Below the pieces are notes generated by a model. It ran no database searches. It was not told the DNA's origin and saw only the letters and a program-made list of their open reading frames with translations. A stretch of 64,000 bases of DNA, from NCBI GenBank assembly GCA_002710685.1, contig PALD01000071.1:248001-312000 (forward strand). Direction: 5' to 3'. How positions within the stretch are numbered: position 1 is the first letter of the stretch; each line of letters starts with the position of its first letter. The translations under genes and the position numbers were made by a program. This DNA comes from Cytophagaceae bacterium. GTDB lineage: Bacteria > Bacteroidota > Bacteroidia > Flavobacteriales > Flavobacteriaceae. Shown one piece after another: positions 51,278 through 58,847 of the stretch.

Positions 51278-52195
51278 ATGCTCCATTTAGGTCTTGTAAG
51301 CGCCATCTTAGCAGGTAAATCTTTTGAGGAGGTAATAAATTTTGCTTCCACACATCAGTTTAAATGCGTTGAAGTAATGTGCTGGCCCCGTGGTATTGAC
51401 GATCATCGTAGATATGCGGGAGTGACCCATATTGATATCGATAAGGTCGATGATGAGGCTGAAAAAATTCAAGACCTATTGACCCAAAAGAACATGTATA
51501 TATCGTCTTTGGGCTATTATCCCAATCCCCTAGACCCCAACCTTGAAAATGCCCAGGTATATATAGGCCATATAAAAAAGCAGATCAAGGCGGCGGCAAA
51601 ATTGAACATTCCCGTCATTACTACTTTTGTGGGAAGGGACCATACCAAATCAATTGAGTACAATCTGGATAGGTTTGGGGAGGTTTGGGCAGATATTGTA
51701 AAGCTCGCTGAGCAGGAAGATATTAAAATAGGTATCGAGAATTGCCCCATGTTATTTACAAGAGACGAGTGGCCTGGTGGAAAAAACCTGGCGACTTCAC
51801 CAGCCATTTGGGATGAGATGTTCAATAGGATCCCCAGCAGCCATTTGGGCCTTAATTATGACCCATCACATCTCATCTGGATGCAGATGGATGAGGTTCA
51901 TCCCATTTATGATTATGGAGACAAGTTTTTTCATGTTCATTTAAAGGATGCAAAACTGTATAAGGACAAGTTGGACAAGCATGGTGTCCTGGCCTATCCA
52001 TTAGATTACCACTTGCCTAAAATACCTGGTCTGGGAGATGTGCGGTGGCGCGATTTTTTTTCAGCATTGACCACCGTGGGTTACAAAGGCCCGGTATGTA
52101 TTGAAGTAGAGGATAAGGCCTATGAAAAATCTCCTGAAGATATCTTGACAGCAATCCTCACGGGCAGAAATTACCTGAATCAATTTTTAGCATAA
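51278..52195 (+). CDS. Sugar phosphate isomerase/epimerase (xylose-isomerase-like TIM barrel)
   Basis: A 305-residue AP_endonuc_2/xylose-isomerase-like TIM barrel. The frame opens through the tRNA, but the natural start is the ATG at 51278 (MLHLGLVSAILAGKSFEEVI). Probable metal ligands lie in IGIENCPMLF (Glu), LGLNYDPSHLIWMQMD (Asp, His), FFHVHLKDAKLY (His, Asp) and VCIEVED (Glu), the usual arrangement of sugar isomerases such as IolE/IolH or UxaE-like enzymes. First gene of an operon with gntR, deoC-like and a PfkB kinase; its stop overlaps the gntR start (TAATG). Confidence 0.85.
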   Translation: MLHLGLVSAILAGKSFEEVINFASTHQFKCVEVMCWPRGIDDHRRYAGVTHIDIDKVDDEAEKIQDLLTQKNMYISSLGYYPNPLDPNLENAQVYIGHIKKQIKAAAKLNIPVITTFVGRDHTKSIEYNLDRFGEVWADIVKLAEQEDIKIGIENCPMLFTRDEWPGGKNLATSPAIWDEMFNRIPSSHLGLNYDPSHLIWMQMDEVHPIYDYGDKFFHVHLKDAKLYKDKLDKHGVLAYPLDYHLPKIPGLGDVRWRDFFSALTTVGYKGPVCIEVEDKAYEKSPEDILTAILTGRNYLNQFLA

Positions 52196-52911
52196 TGGCA
52201 AAAGCACTTCCCAGGTACAAGAGGTTGCATGAGGACATCAAAAAAGAAATCCTGCAGGGCGATATTTCAAAGGGTTCATTACTGCCTTCTGAGAACGAGC
52301 TTTGTGCCAAATACAATATCACAAGGGCAACGGTCCGTCAAGGATTGCAAGAGTTGGTCAAAGAGGGATTTATTGAAAAGCGTATGGGCTTGGGGAGTAT
52401 TGTGGTGAGCGATAGAAAAACCCTGGGGCTATTATCTTTTAAAGGGTTTTCAGAAGTGTTGAAATCTTCGGCGCTTTCTTCAAAGACCCTCAACCTGGAA
52501 CCCGTAGAGTGTACCGCATGGCCCACCCCTTTTTTTTATGAACTATCAAAAAAGGAGGAAGCACAAAATTGTTTTTCACTGAAAAGGTTAAGAACCATAG
52601 AGGGTGATCCCGTCATGCTAGAATTTACCTATGTGCCACAATGGGGCACTGATGACCTGCCTGAAAAACTCGAGGATTCTTCCTTGTTCAAATTATTGCA
52701 GGTGCACTATGAAATTGAGGTCTTGCAAGTCGTGCAAGATGTACGGGCGATTATTGGGTCTAAAGAGATCTTGAACCTTTTACAGTTAAAAACCGGTGAT
52801 CCAGTCCTTGAGATACATAGAAAATATTTAACTGATAGGGCTGGCTTTCATATCTATAGCACCCTGTATTGCAATACTTCTAAATATACCTTCAGTAATT
52901 CATTCAACTAA
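52195..52911 (+). CDS. GntR-family (HutC/UTRA) transcriptional regulator
   Basis: A 238-residue repressor-type regulator: winged helix at residues 1-75 (YKRLHEDIKKEILQGDISKG, LPSENELCAKYNITRATVRQ, GLGSIVV) and a UTRA effector domain after residue ~90 (CFSLKRLRTIEGDPVMLEFT ... GDPVLEIHRKYLTD). UTRA domains of this group sense small molecules, often sugar phosphates. It lies inside the operon it probably controls, coupled to the isomerase gene by a 1-base overlap and 10 bases before the aldolase. A matching operator candidate is at 51231-51246. Confidence 0.93.
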   Translation: MAKALPRYKRLHEDIKKEILQGDISKGSLLPSENELCAKYNITRATVRQGLQELVKEGFIEKRMGLGSIVVSDRKTLGLLSFKGFSEVLKSSALSSKTLNLEPVECTAWPTPFFYELSKKEEAQNCFSLKRLRTIEGDPVMLEFTYVPQWGTDDLPEKLEDSSLFKLLQVHYEIEVLQVVQDVRAIIGSKEILNLLQLKTGDPVLEIHRKYLTDRAGFHIYSTLYCNTSKYTFSNSFN

Positions 52912-52921
52912 AAAATATATC

Positions 52922-53689
52922 ATGAAAAGACACTCAAAAGTCCACGAACTGGCAAAAATGATTGACCATTCACTTTTACACCCCACAATGACTGATGATG
53001 ACATGGCCAAAGGTTGTAAAATTGCTTTGGACTATGATGTTGCATCAGTTTGTATCAAGCCTTATGCAATTCCTTTGGCAGTAAGCTTATTAAAGGATTC
53101 AGATGTTTTGGTGGGTACGGTAATAGGTTTTCCACAAGGTAATTCAACCATTGATGTCAAGGTGACTGAAACAAACCAGGCGTGCATGGATGGAGCAGTT
53201 GAAATAGATATGGTGGTAAACATCGGGAAAGTATTGCAGGAAGATTGGGGTTATGTCAAAAAAGAAATAAAAGCGGTCTGCGAGGCAACCCATGCACATC
53301 GTGCTATTTTAAAGGTCATATTTGAGAATGATTTTCTGCCAGAGGATAAGTATAAAATCAAGCTTTGCGAAATATGCTCTGATCTAGGGGTTGATTTTGT
53401 CAAGACCAGCACGGGGTATGGTTTTGTAAAAGGCATTGATGGAAGCTATAACTATAAAGGAGCTACCCATGATGACCTCAAGTTGATGCGTGCAGATTCC
53501 GCTGACCGCGTTCAGGTAAAGGCTGCCGGTGGGGTACGTACCTTGGATGACTTGCTAGCCGTGCAGGCACTAGGGGTGTCGAGAATAGGTGCAACGGCGA
53601 CCATCGCCATACTTGAAGCAGCTAATGAACGTTTTGGGGGCGGGTCTTCTAAACATGTAGAAAGTGAAGATTCACCAAGTGGTTACTAG
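52922..53689 (+). CDS. deoC: Deoxyribose-phosphate aldolase (DeoC family)
   Basis: A 255-residue class I aldolase. Motifs: MIDHSLLHPTMT, GTVIGFPQGN, EIDMVVNIGKV, LKVIFENDFL, the Schiff-base lysine in DFVKTSTGYG (Lys161) and the second lysine in VQVKAAGGVRTLDD. DeoC splits 2-deoxyribose 5-phosphate into glyceraldehyde 3-phosphate and acetaldehyde; here the neighbouring isomerase and kinase suggest a dedicated sugar route whose substrate may differ from deoxyribose. Its stop is 6 bases before the kinase start. Confidence 0.9.
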   Translation: MKRHSKVHELAKMIDHSLLHPTMTDDDMAKGCKIALDYDVASVCIKPYAIPLAVSLLKDSDVLVGTVIGFPQGNSTIDVKVTETNQACMDGAVEIDMVVNIGKVLQEDWGYVKKEIKAVCEATHAHRAILKVIFENDFLPEDKYKIKLCEICSDLGVDFVKTSTGYGFVKGIDGSYNYKGATHDDLKLMRADSADRVQVKAAGGVRTLDDLLAVQALGVSRIGATATIAILEAANERFGGGSSKHVESEDSPSGY

Positions 53690-53695
53690 CGGTTG

Positions 53696-54805
53696 ATGGA
53701 TAGCGTTGCTGTTTTGATATTAGACGTGCTTGAAGTGCTAAAGAATCTTCCCAGAACACAAAAAACTGCGTTTGTGGGCCTGGATGGATATATTGATAAG
53801 ATTCAACATCCCGTACAGTATCAGAAGGAGGATGGAAATGTATATTTCTCAACATTGTCAGATTTTGGTCAAAAAATCTCGGCGGCATCGCGGCAGAGTG
53901 CGCAGGTAGAGCTTTTTACCCAAGAAACAAAGTTGGGGGGCAATGCCCCCATCATGGCAAATGCGCTGGCCCAGCTGGGCATAGCAAACACATGTATGGG
54001 TACTTTAGGGTATCCAGATATTCATCCCATCTTTCAGGATATTGATAATAGCTGTGAATTGGTCTCGGTAGGAGAGGCAGCCCAGACAAACGCACTTGAG
54101 TTCAACGATGGAAAATTAATACTTTCTGAATTGAGTACTTTCAATATGCTGGATTGGGAATCTGTAAAAAAGAAAATCAACCTAGAACATATCAGGAAGA
54201 AAACAAGGGATGCAACATTGTTTGCCTTGGTTGATTGGAGCAACCTTCCATTTGCCACTTCTATCTGGCAGGGGATATTAGACGATATCGTTAGGTATCA
54301 AGACCTCACGGAACGTAACTTTCTATTTGACCTCACTGACCCTTCAAAAAAGGGCAGGGATGAAATTCATGCCGTCCTTGACCTGATGAAGCAATACAAA
54401 GATCATGGTCAGGTTACCATGGGGCTCAATGAAAATGAAGCCCATAAACTATATACGCTCTTAAAGGGCAATGGTATGGAAAATGACCTATATGCTAAGG
54501 GGCAATATATTTTTGACATGATAAAAATTGACAGGTTGGTCATACACCCCATAGATTGTTGCCTGGTCTTTGAGACTGGTAAGACATCTTCAATCCAGGG
54601 CCGGTTGATTAAACACCCCAGGGTTACCACAGGGGGAGGAGATAACTTTAATGCAGGTTTTGCTTTTGGTATGCTCAATGCTTTTTCAACCCAGCACTGT
54701 ATGATACTGGCAATGGCAACTTCAGGATCTTATGTAGAGTTTGGTCAAAGTCCTAAAATCAATGACCTGATTGATTTTTTATCCATCTGGCTTCAGGAAG
54801 TTTAG
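53696..54805 (+). CDS. PfkB-family carbohydrate kinase
   Basis: A 369-residue sugar kinase of the ribokinase fold; ATG at 53696 chosen over the TTG one codon earlier. FVGLDGYIDKI near the start, KLGGNAPIMANALAQLG (PfkB signature 1 region), VTMGLNENEA and the ATP/catalytic loop TTGGGDNFNAGFAFG with the probable base Asp are seen. It is longer than ribokinase (~310). As the last gene of the isomerase-gntR-deoC cassette it probably phosphorylates the sugar cleaved by the aldolase. A strong terminator follows. Confidence 0.85.
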   Translation: MDSVAVLILDVLEVLKNLPRTQKTAFVGLDGYIDKIQHPVQYQKEDGNVYFSTLSDFGQKISAASRQSAQVELFTQETKLGGNAPIMANALAQLGIANTCMGTLGYPDIHPIFQDIDNSCELVSVGEAAQTNALEFNDGKLILSELSTFNMLDWESVKKKINLEHIRKKTRDATLFALVDWSNLPFATSIWQGILDDIVRYQDLTERNFLFDLTDPSKKGRDEIHAVLDLMKQYKDHGQVTMGLNENEAHKLYTLLKGNGMENDLYAKGQYIFDMIKIDRLVIHPIDCCLVFETGKTSSIQGRLIKHPRVTTGGGDNFNAGFAFGMLNAFSTQHCMILAMATSGSYVEFGQSPKINDLIDFLSIWLQEV

Positions 54806-54831
54806 GGTTTACACTTGATATATAATAATAA

Positions 54832-54863
54832 AAAAACCTCATATAGTTTATATGAGGTTTTTA
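54832..54863. terminator. Terminator between the kinase gene and tRNA-Lys
   Basis: Perfect 14-base stem AAAAACCTCATATA / TATATGAGGTTTTT with loop GTT; works in both directions. Confidence 0.92.
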
Positions 54864-54866
54864 TGG

Positions 54867-54939
54867 TGACTTGGCTGGGGCTCGAACCCAGGACCCTCTC
54901 CTTAAAAGGGAGATGCTCTACCAACTGAGCTACCAAGTC
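54867..54939 (-). tRNA. tRNA-Lys (anticodon TTT)
   Basis: On the minus strand: acceptor GACTTGG / CCAAGTC, discriminator A, D arm GCTCAGTTGGTAGAGC, anticodon loop CTTTTAA (anticodon TTT) on stem TCTCC / GGAGA, T arm CTGGG-TTCGAGC-CCCAG. Length 73, no encoded CCA. Confidence 0.96.
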
Positions 54940-55101
54940 AAAAAAAATTGCGGCTTTTCCGCGGTTGCACCCGCTGACTCTTTTTGCGAATGCGGGTGCA
55001 AATATACAGTCATTAAATGTATTATTCAAAAGGTTTTTTGATATTTTTATCTCAAATTTTAAATACCGCCGTAGGGCTTTAATTTTCAAGTAAAAACGAG
55101 G

Positions 55102-55635
55102 ATGACGATATTATTTATGGGGTATATGGGCAGTGGTAAGAGCACCCTGGGAAGGCTCACCGCAGCAGAAATAGGATATGATTTTGTCGATTTTGATGCA
55201 TTGATAGAAGAAGGAGAGGGCAATACGGTACGCAGGATATTTGAATTGAAGGGCGAGATATATTTTAGAAAACTGGAAGCAGTTTATCTCCATAAGGTCC
55301 TACACTTAAAAAACACAATCGTTTCCCTGGGGGGCGGCACCCCATGTTATGGCAATAACCTGGAGGTCATCAAGCAGGCAGGCGCCACGACAATTTATGT
55401 CAATGTGCCGGTGATGGAGTTGACCTCACGCCTCTTTAAAGCACGTATGCACAGGCCCGTACTGCAACATCAGGAAACCAGGGAAAAACTGGAAGAATTT
55501 GTGCGCAAACACCTATTTGAACGCGGTTTTTACTACAATCAGGCAGATTATAAGATTTTTTATACCGGTCAAGCCGAAATGGAAATGGTACAGGAAATCA
55601 AATCAATTTTATTCAAGGACGGCACTGTCGCCTGA
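55102..55635 (+). CDS. aroK: Shikimate kinase
   Basis: A 177-residue P-loop kinase phosphorylating shikimate at the 3-hydroxyl in aromatic amino acid synthesis. FMGYMGSGKSTLGRL is the Walker A, FVDFDALIEE the shikimate-binding Asp region, FRKLEAVYL the conserved Arg, VSLGGGTPC the glycine-rich substrate loop and RMHRPVL the lid. Normal length. Its last 27 bases overlap the convergent phosphoribosyltransferase gene. Confidence 0.95.
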   Translation: MTILFMGYMGSGKSTLGRLTAAEIGYDFVDFDALIEEGEGNTVRRIFELKGEIYFRKLEAVYLHKVLHLKNTIVSLGGGTPCYGNNLEVIKQAGATTIYVNVPVMELTSRLFKARMHRPVLQHQETREKLEEFVRKHLFERGFYYNQADYKIFYTGQAEMEMVQEIKSILFKDGTVA

Positions 55636-56112
55636 GGCCTTAAAGCGCACCTTCACGTTTTCATGTAGGGACGTGCTTAACGATATGCCTTTAAAATCAG
55701 CCTTGACGGGATATTTTTTATGGTTGCGGTTCACCAGTACCGCCGTCTTGAACCTTTTTAACGGCACATCCAGAAAATGCCTTACCCCATAGGCCAGCGT
55801 GGTGCCGGAGTTAAGCACATCATCAATAAGCACGATGGATTTATTGGCATATTCTTGTGCTTTGAGCGATGTCTCCACCGTTCCCAGCGGGCTGTTCTTA
55901 TCCATGCTAACCTTGCAGAGCACACATTGTATGGTTGAAATATCCTCAAGGATGGCCTTGATCCTCTCGGCGATGATATACCCGTTTTTTGCCACGCCGG
56001 CAAGTATGAGTTCTGTCTCATCTACGTTGCTCTCATAGATTTGATATGCTATCCTTCTTATCTTGTGCTGCACGCTGTCGTGGTCAAGTATGGTCTGCTG
56101 GCTCATGGGCAT
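55609..56112 (-). CDS. Phosphoribosyltransferase family protein (PyrR-like)
   Basis: A 167-residue type I phosphoribosyltransferase, start set at the ATG at 56112 (MPMSQQTILDHDSVQHKIRR). The PRPP loop is VLIDDVLNSGTTLAYG; LAGVAKNGYIIAERI is the upstream substrate loop. This resembles PyrR, which couples uracil phosphoribosyltransferase activity to pyrimidine regulation in Firmicutes; in Bacteroidota its role is not established. It follows the TPMT-like gene by 13 bases and overlaps aroK tail to tail. Confidence 0.85.
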   Translation of the reverse strand: MPMSQQTILDHDSVQHKIRRIAYQIYESNVDETELILAGVAKNGYIIAERIKAILEDISTIQCVLCKVSMDKNSPLGTVETSLKAQEYANKSIVLIDDVLNSGTTLAYGVRHFLDVPLKRFKTAVLVNRNHKKYPVKADFKGISLSTSLHENVKVRFKASGDSAVLE

Positions 56113-56125
56113 TTTATGTGGTTCA

Positions 56126-56725
56126 CTAACGAGGTTCAAAGATAAAAAACAGTTCTTTACCGCTTCTGGGTTTTATTGAATTATAGCAGGGCTCAAGCTT
56201 GGTGATGATAAAGCTTTTGCTAAAAAGTTCTTGATATTCCTCTTGGCTTCCGCCAAAGGGTGGCCCGTCTTCAGTAAGCGGAAAATCAAATAGTAACCCC
56301 GCCAGTTTTCCTGAAGGTCCAATCATTGTATGCATCTGTTCCACATAGGCCTGCCTCTGGCTGGGATGCAGTGCACAAAAGAAGGTCTGCTCCAGGATGA
56401 GGTCATATTTTTCGCTACAGCGAAAAAAATCTTCTTGAATCAAACGGGGTTTGAGCGTTAGGGATTGTGTGGCCCTCTTGATGTTGTTCAAGGGGCTTGG
56501 GGCAATATCCACCACGGTGACATCGGTAAATCCCTGACGGCATAAATAGATGGCTTCATGCCCATTGCCGGCACCTGGGATGAGTATTTTAAGGTCCTTG
56601 TCCCGCAGTTGGTCTATGTAAGCGGTGAGTGGTGGGCTGGCATGCCCCATGTCCCAGCCCGTATTGTGGTCGAGGTAGCGGTTTTCCCAGTAGTTTTTAT
56701 CAAAGCTCCTCCCGGTCATCTTCAT
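56126..56725 (-). CDS. TPMT-family SAM-dependent methyltransferase
   Basis: A 199-residue methyltransferase of the thiopurine S-methyltransferase type. Motifs: YWENRYLDHNTGWDMGHASP, LIPGAGNGHEAIYL (SAM site), VVDIAPSPL and LILEQTFFCALHPSQRQAYV. In bacteria such enzymes methylate selenium, tellurium or thiols, but many members are unassigned. Its first 26 bases overlap the S4-domain gene upstream, suggesting coupled translation. Two palindrome copies (56243-56256, 56408-56427) lie in the coding sequence. Confidence 0.9.
   Translation of the reverse strand: MKMTGRSFDKNYWENRYLDHNTGWDMGHASPPLTAYIDQLRDKDLKILIPGAGNGHEAIYLCRQGFTDVTVVDIAPSPLNNIKRATQSLTLKPRLIQEDFFRCSEKYDLILEQTFFCALHPSQRQAYVEQMHTMIGPSGKLAGLLFDFPLTEDGPPFGGSQEEYQELFSKSFIITKLEPCYNSIKPRSGKELFFIFEPR
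56243..56256. repeat. Dispersed palindrome inside the TPMT-like gene
   Basis: TTGGC-TTCC-GCCAA, identical to the copy in proA; encodes FGGSQ. Confidence 0.65.
56408..56427. repeat. Second palindrome inside the TPMT-like gene
   Basis: TTTTTCGCT-AC-AGCGAAAAA, perfect 9-base arms; encodes FFRCSEK. Confidence 0.65.
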
Positions 56726-57089
56726 CTATATTGTGAAAATCATCTATGTCACGCCTGTCCTTTTTTGTGGGGCGGCCGGTTCCCTTTTTCCTATAATAAT
56801 CCTTTGAATATTTGAGGAGGTCAAGTTTTTCCAGGTTTTCCTTAGGGGTGATGTCCTTGCAGTAGATGCTCACAAGCTTAGCCCCCACACGGTTGGGGGG
56901 AAGGTCAAGGACCTCCACTTTGTAATCTATTTGATTTTTGCGTACGCCTATAACATCAGTGGGATAAACCTCTCTTGATGGTTTTACTGCAACATCGTCG
57001 ATTTTAACCTGTCCTTTTTTACAGGCTGCCGTGGCGATACTGCGTGATTTAAAATAGCGGACAGACCATAAATATTTATCTACACGCAT
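56700..57089 (-). CDS. S4-domain RNA-binding protein (Hsp15-like)
   Basis: A 129-residue protein, start at the ATG at 57089 (MRVDKYLWSVRYFKSRSIAT); the longer frame upstream is not protein-like. The S4 domain spans residues 1-65 (RVDKYLWSVRYFKSRSIATA, GQVKIDDVAVKPSREV). A charged tail (RKKGTGRPTKKDRRDIDDFH) follows. The family includes Hsp15/HslR, which recycles stalled 50S subunits with attached peptidyl-tRNA. First gene of a minus-strand group with the TPMT-like and phosphoribosyltransferase genes. Confidence 0.9.
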   Translation of the reverse strand: MRVDKYLWSVRYFKSRSIATAACKKGQVKIDDVAVKPSREVYPTDVIGVRKNQIDYKVEVLDLPPNRVGAKLVSIYCKDITPKENLEKLDLLKYSKDYYRKKGTGRPTKKDRRDIDDFHNIDEDDREEL

Positions 57090-57163
57090 AATTTTAAGGG
57101 AATATAAAAGTTTATAAAGTGACAAAAATAACGCAAAATCGTATCTTGCGCGACCTAAAAGCA

Positions 57164-58066
57164 ATGATGATGAAAAGCTATAAGATAGCACTTTTGGTCT
57201 TGATGACCGTGGTAATGTTTCAGGCATGTAAAAAGGATGATGATACTGGGGGCGTAACCTTTGAACTAAGGGATAGGCAAGAGGTTCAGGACTCTAGTAA
57301 GATTAATATCACGGAGTTTCTTGAAACGCATTTCTACAATTATGAAGACTTTCAAAATCCTCCTGCAGATTTTAATTATATTATACAATTTGATACTATC
57401 TCTGGCGATAATGCTGACAAGATACCGCTAATTGATCAAGTTACCCTTGAACCTAGGACGTTTGACGATGTTGATTATGACCTATATGTGCTTAAGGTTA
57501 GGGAGGGAGAAGGTGAACAGGCACATTTTGCTGATTCAACTTTCCTTACATACCGCACTGCCTTGGTAGGAGGTGATTATATAGATCAAACACCTAACCC
57601 CGTATGGTTGTGGCTTACCCAGAGTATATATGGTTTTGGTCATGCGGTTGATAATTTTAAGGCTGCAACATCAGTATCAAAAAATTCTGATGGTACGGTC
57701 ACGGCTTCAAATGATTTTGGTATAGGGGCTGTTTTTGTACCTGCCGGCTTGGGCTATTATGGTTCTACCTCAAGTCCATATATTTACAGTGATCTCTTTC
57801 TTACATTTAACGTGTATAGCGTGAGAACAAATATTGATACTGATGGGGATGGTGTTATCGACCTTCTGGAAGATGTAAATGGCAATGAGTTCCTGGGGGA
57901 TGATGATACAGATGAAGATAATATACCTGATTATGGAGACCTGGACGATGATGGTGATGGTACATTGACCATTGATGAAATAAACATCGCTGAAGACGGT
58001 ACTGTGACTTATCCAGATACTGACGGTGATGGTACACCAGATTACCTGGATCCTGATAACAGCTAG
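57164..58066 (+). CDS. FKBP-like lipoprotein with thrombospondin-type calcium repeats
   Basis: A ~300-residue lipoprotein: signal peptide with lipobox FQAC, then an FKBP-type peptidyl-prolyl isomerase-like domain (STFLTYRTALVGGDYIDQTP, FKAATSV, GAVFVPAGLGYYGSTSSPYI, LFLTFNVYSV), and a C-terminal acidic tail with DTDGDGVIDLLEDVNGN, DTDEDNIPDYGDLDDDGDG and DTDGDGTPDYLDPDN, the DxDxDG pattern of thrombospondin type 3 repeats that bind calcium. Start among three tandem ATGs (57164, 57167, 57170). It may assist folding of exported proteins; activity not certain because aromatic pocket residues are only partly recognisable. Confidence 0.78.
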   Translation: MMMKSYKIALLVLMTVVMFQACKKDDDTGGVTFELRDRQEVQDSSKINITEFLETHFYNYEDFQNPPADFNYIIQFDTISGDNADKIPLIDQVTLEPRTFDDVDYDLYVLKVREGEGEQAHFADSTFLTYRTALVGGDYIDQTPNPVWLWLTQSIYGFGHAVDNFKAATSVSKNSDGTVTASNDFGIGAVFVPAGLGYYGSTSSPYIYSDLFLTFNVYSVRTNIDTDGDGVIDLLEDVNGNEFLGDDDTDEDNIPDYGDLDDDGDGTLTIDEINIAEDGTVTYPDTDGDGTPDYLDPDNS

Positions 58067-58090
58067 ATAATGTGGATGGCGTTACAAATA

Positions 58091-58120
58091 AAAAGCCCTG
58101 GCATTTGCCAGGGCTTTTCT
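58091..58120. terminator. Bidirectional terminator
   Basis: Twelve-base stem AAAAGCCCTGGC / GCCAGGGCTTTT, loop ATTT, between convergent FKBP-like (+) and barrel protein (-) genes. Confidence 0.92.
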
Positions 58121-58123
58121 TTT

Positions 58124-58140
58124 TTTGGCTTTAAGCCAAA
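58124..58140. repeat. 17-mer dispersed palindrome next to the barrel gene stop
   Basis: TTTGGCTTTAAGCCAAA, abutting the stop codon of the minus-strand gene ending at 58141; distinct from the adjacent terminator. Confidence 0.8.
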
Positions 58141-58725
58141 TTATAATTTAAGTGAAAGACTAAGTATGACCTGGTCTGGGCGGGTGTCTATCTTTTCATA
58201 AGAAAGACCACCGTTAGTATTGACAAACTCAGCTTCATTCTCGCTAAGGCCCCTTTCATAGCGCATATCTATACCTAGTTTCCCCAGGGATACACCTACA
58301 CCAAAGGTTGCTCCCACGGTAAAGTCATTTTCCACATCATTAAGCTCAATACCTTCAAAGTCAGTGTCCATGATATACTGAAGCGATGGTCCTGCAAAAA
58401 CATGCAAGGGGCCTATTACTTCTACACCTATAAGAAGCGGTGCGTCCAGCTTCTTCATGGTAAAATCATCACTGTCATAAGAACTTTTGAGCTGTGTGTA
58501 CACAAGCTCAGGTCTAAAGTAGAAACGGTTTTCACCTATACGGCCATATAGCCCTACGTGATAACCCAGGTTTTGATCTGGGTTTTCGACCACGTTGCCG
58601 GCAGAGTCGGTAACGTCTCCATTGCCGCCGTAGTTAAGACCTGCCCTGATGCCTATGCCTGGTTCAGACTGGGCAAATGCAACCGTGGTTGCCAGGAACA
58701 AGATGCCAAAGAGTACTTTTTTCAT
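58141..58725 (-). CDS. Outer membrane beta-barrel protein
   Basis: A 194-residue exported barrel protein: signal peptide MKKVLFGILFLATTVAFAQ, then eight alternating strands (GIGIRAGLNYGG, LGYHVGLYGRIG, FYFRPELVYTQL, APLLIGVEVIGPLHVFAGPS, FTVGATFGVGVSLGKLGIDM, QVILSLSLKL). This is the OMP_b-brl / PorT-like small barrel fold common in Bacteroidota; no specific role can be read. An inverted repeat GTCAAGC-CGG-GCTTGAC (58743-58759) lies in the upstream gap. Confidence 0.85.
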   Translation of the reverse strand: MKKVLFGILFLATTVAFAQSEPGIGIRAGLNYGGNGDVTDSAGNVVENPDQNLGYHVGLYGRIGENRFYFRPELVYTQLKSSYDSDDFTMKKLDAPLLIGVEVIGPLHVFAGPSLQYIMDTDFEGIELNDVENDFTVGATFGVGVSLGKLGIDMRYERGLSENEAEFVNTNGGLSYEKIDTRPDQVILSLSLKL

Positions 58726-58763
58726 AAAAAATTGGTTTTTATGTCAAGCCGGGCTTGACGGTT

Positions 58764-58798
58764 AAAAAATCAGTAAAGGGTTTCCTTCTTGATTTTTT
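58764..58798 (-). terminator. Transketolase operon terminator
   Basis: On the minus strand AAAAAATCA / TGATTTTTT (9-base arms, ending in a T run), about 50 bases after the transketolase C-subunit stop. Confidence 0.65.
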
Positions 58799-58847
58799 GG
58801 TTGTTTTCTATGAATAGGACAACATTGGCGGTTTTTACCCTACCTGC

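Noticed and set aside
58743-58759. Inverted repeat GTCAAGC-CGG-GCTTGAC as a terminator
   Set aside because: No T run on the useful strand; the AAAAAATCA/TGATTTTTT hairpin next to it is the better terminator. It may still form a leader hairpin for the barrel gene.
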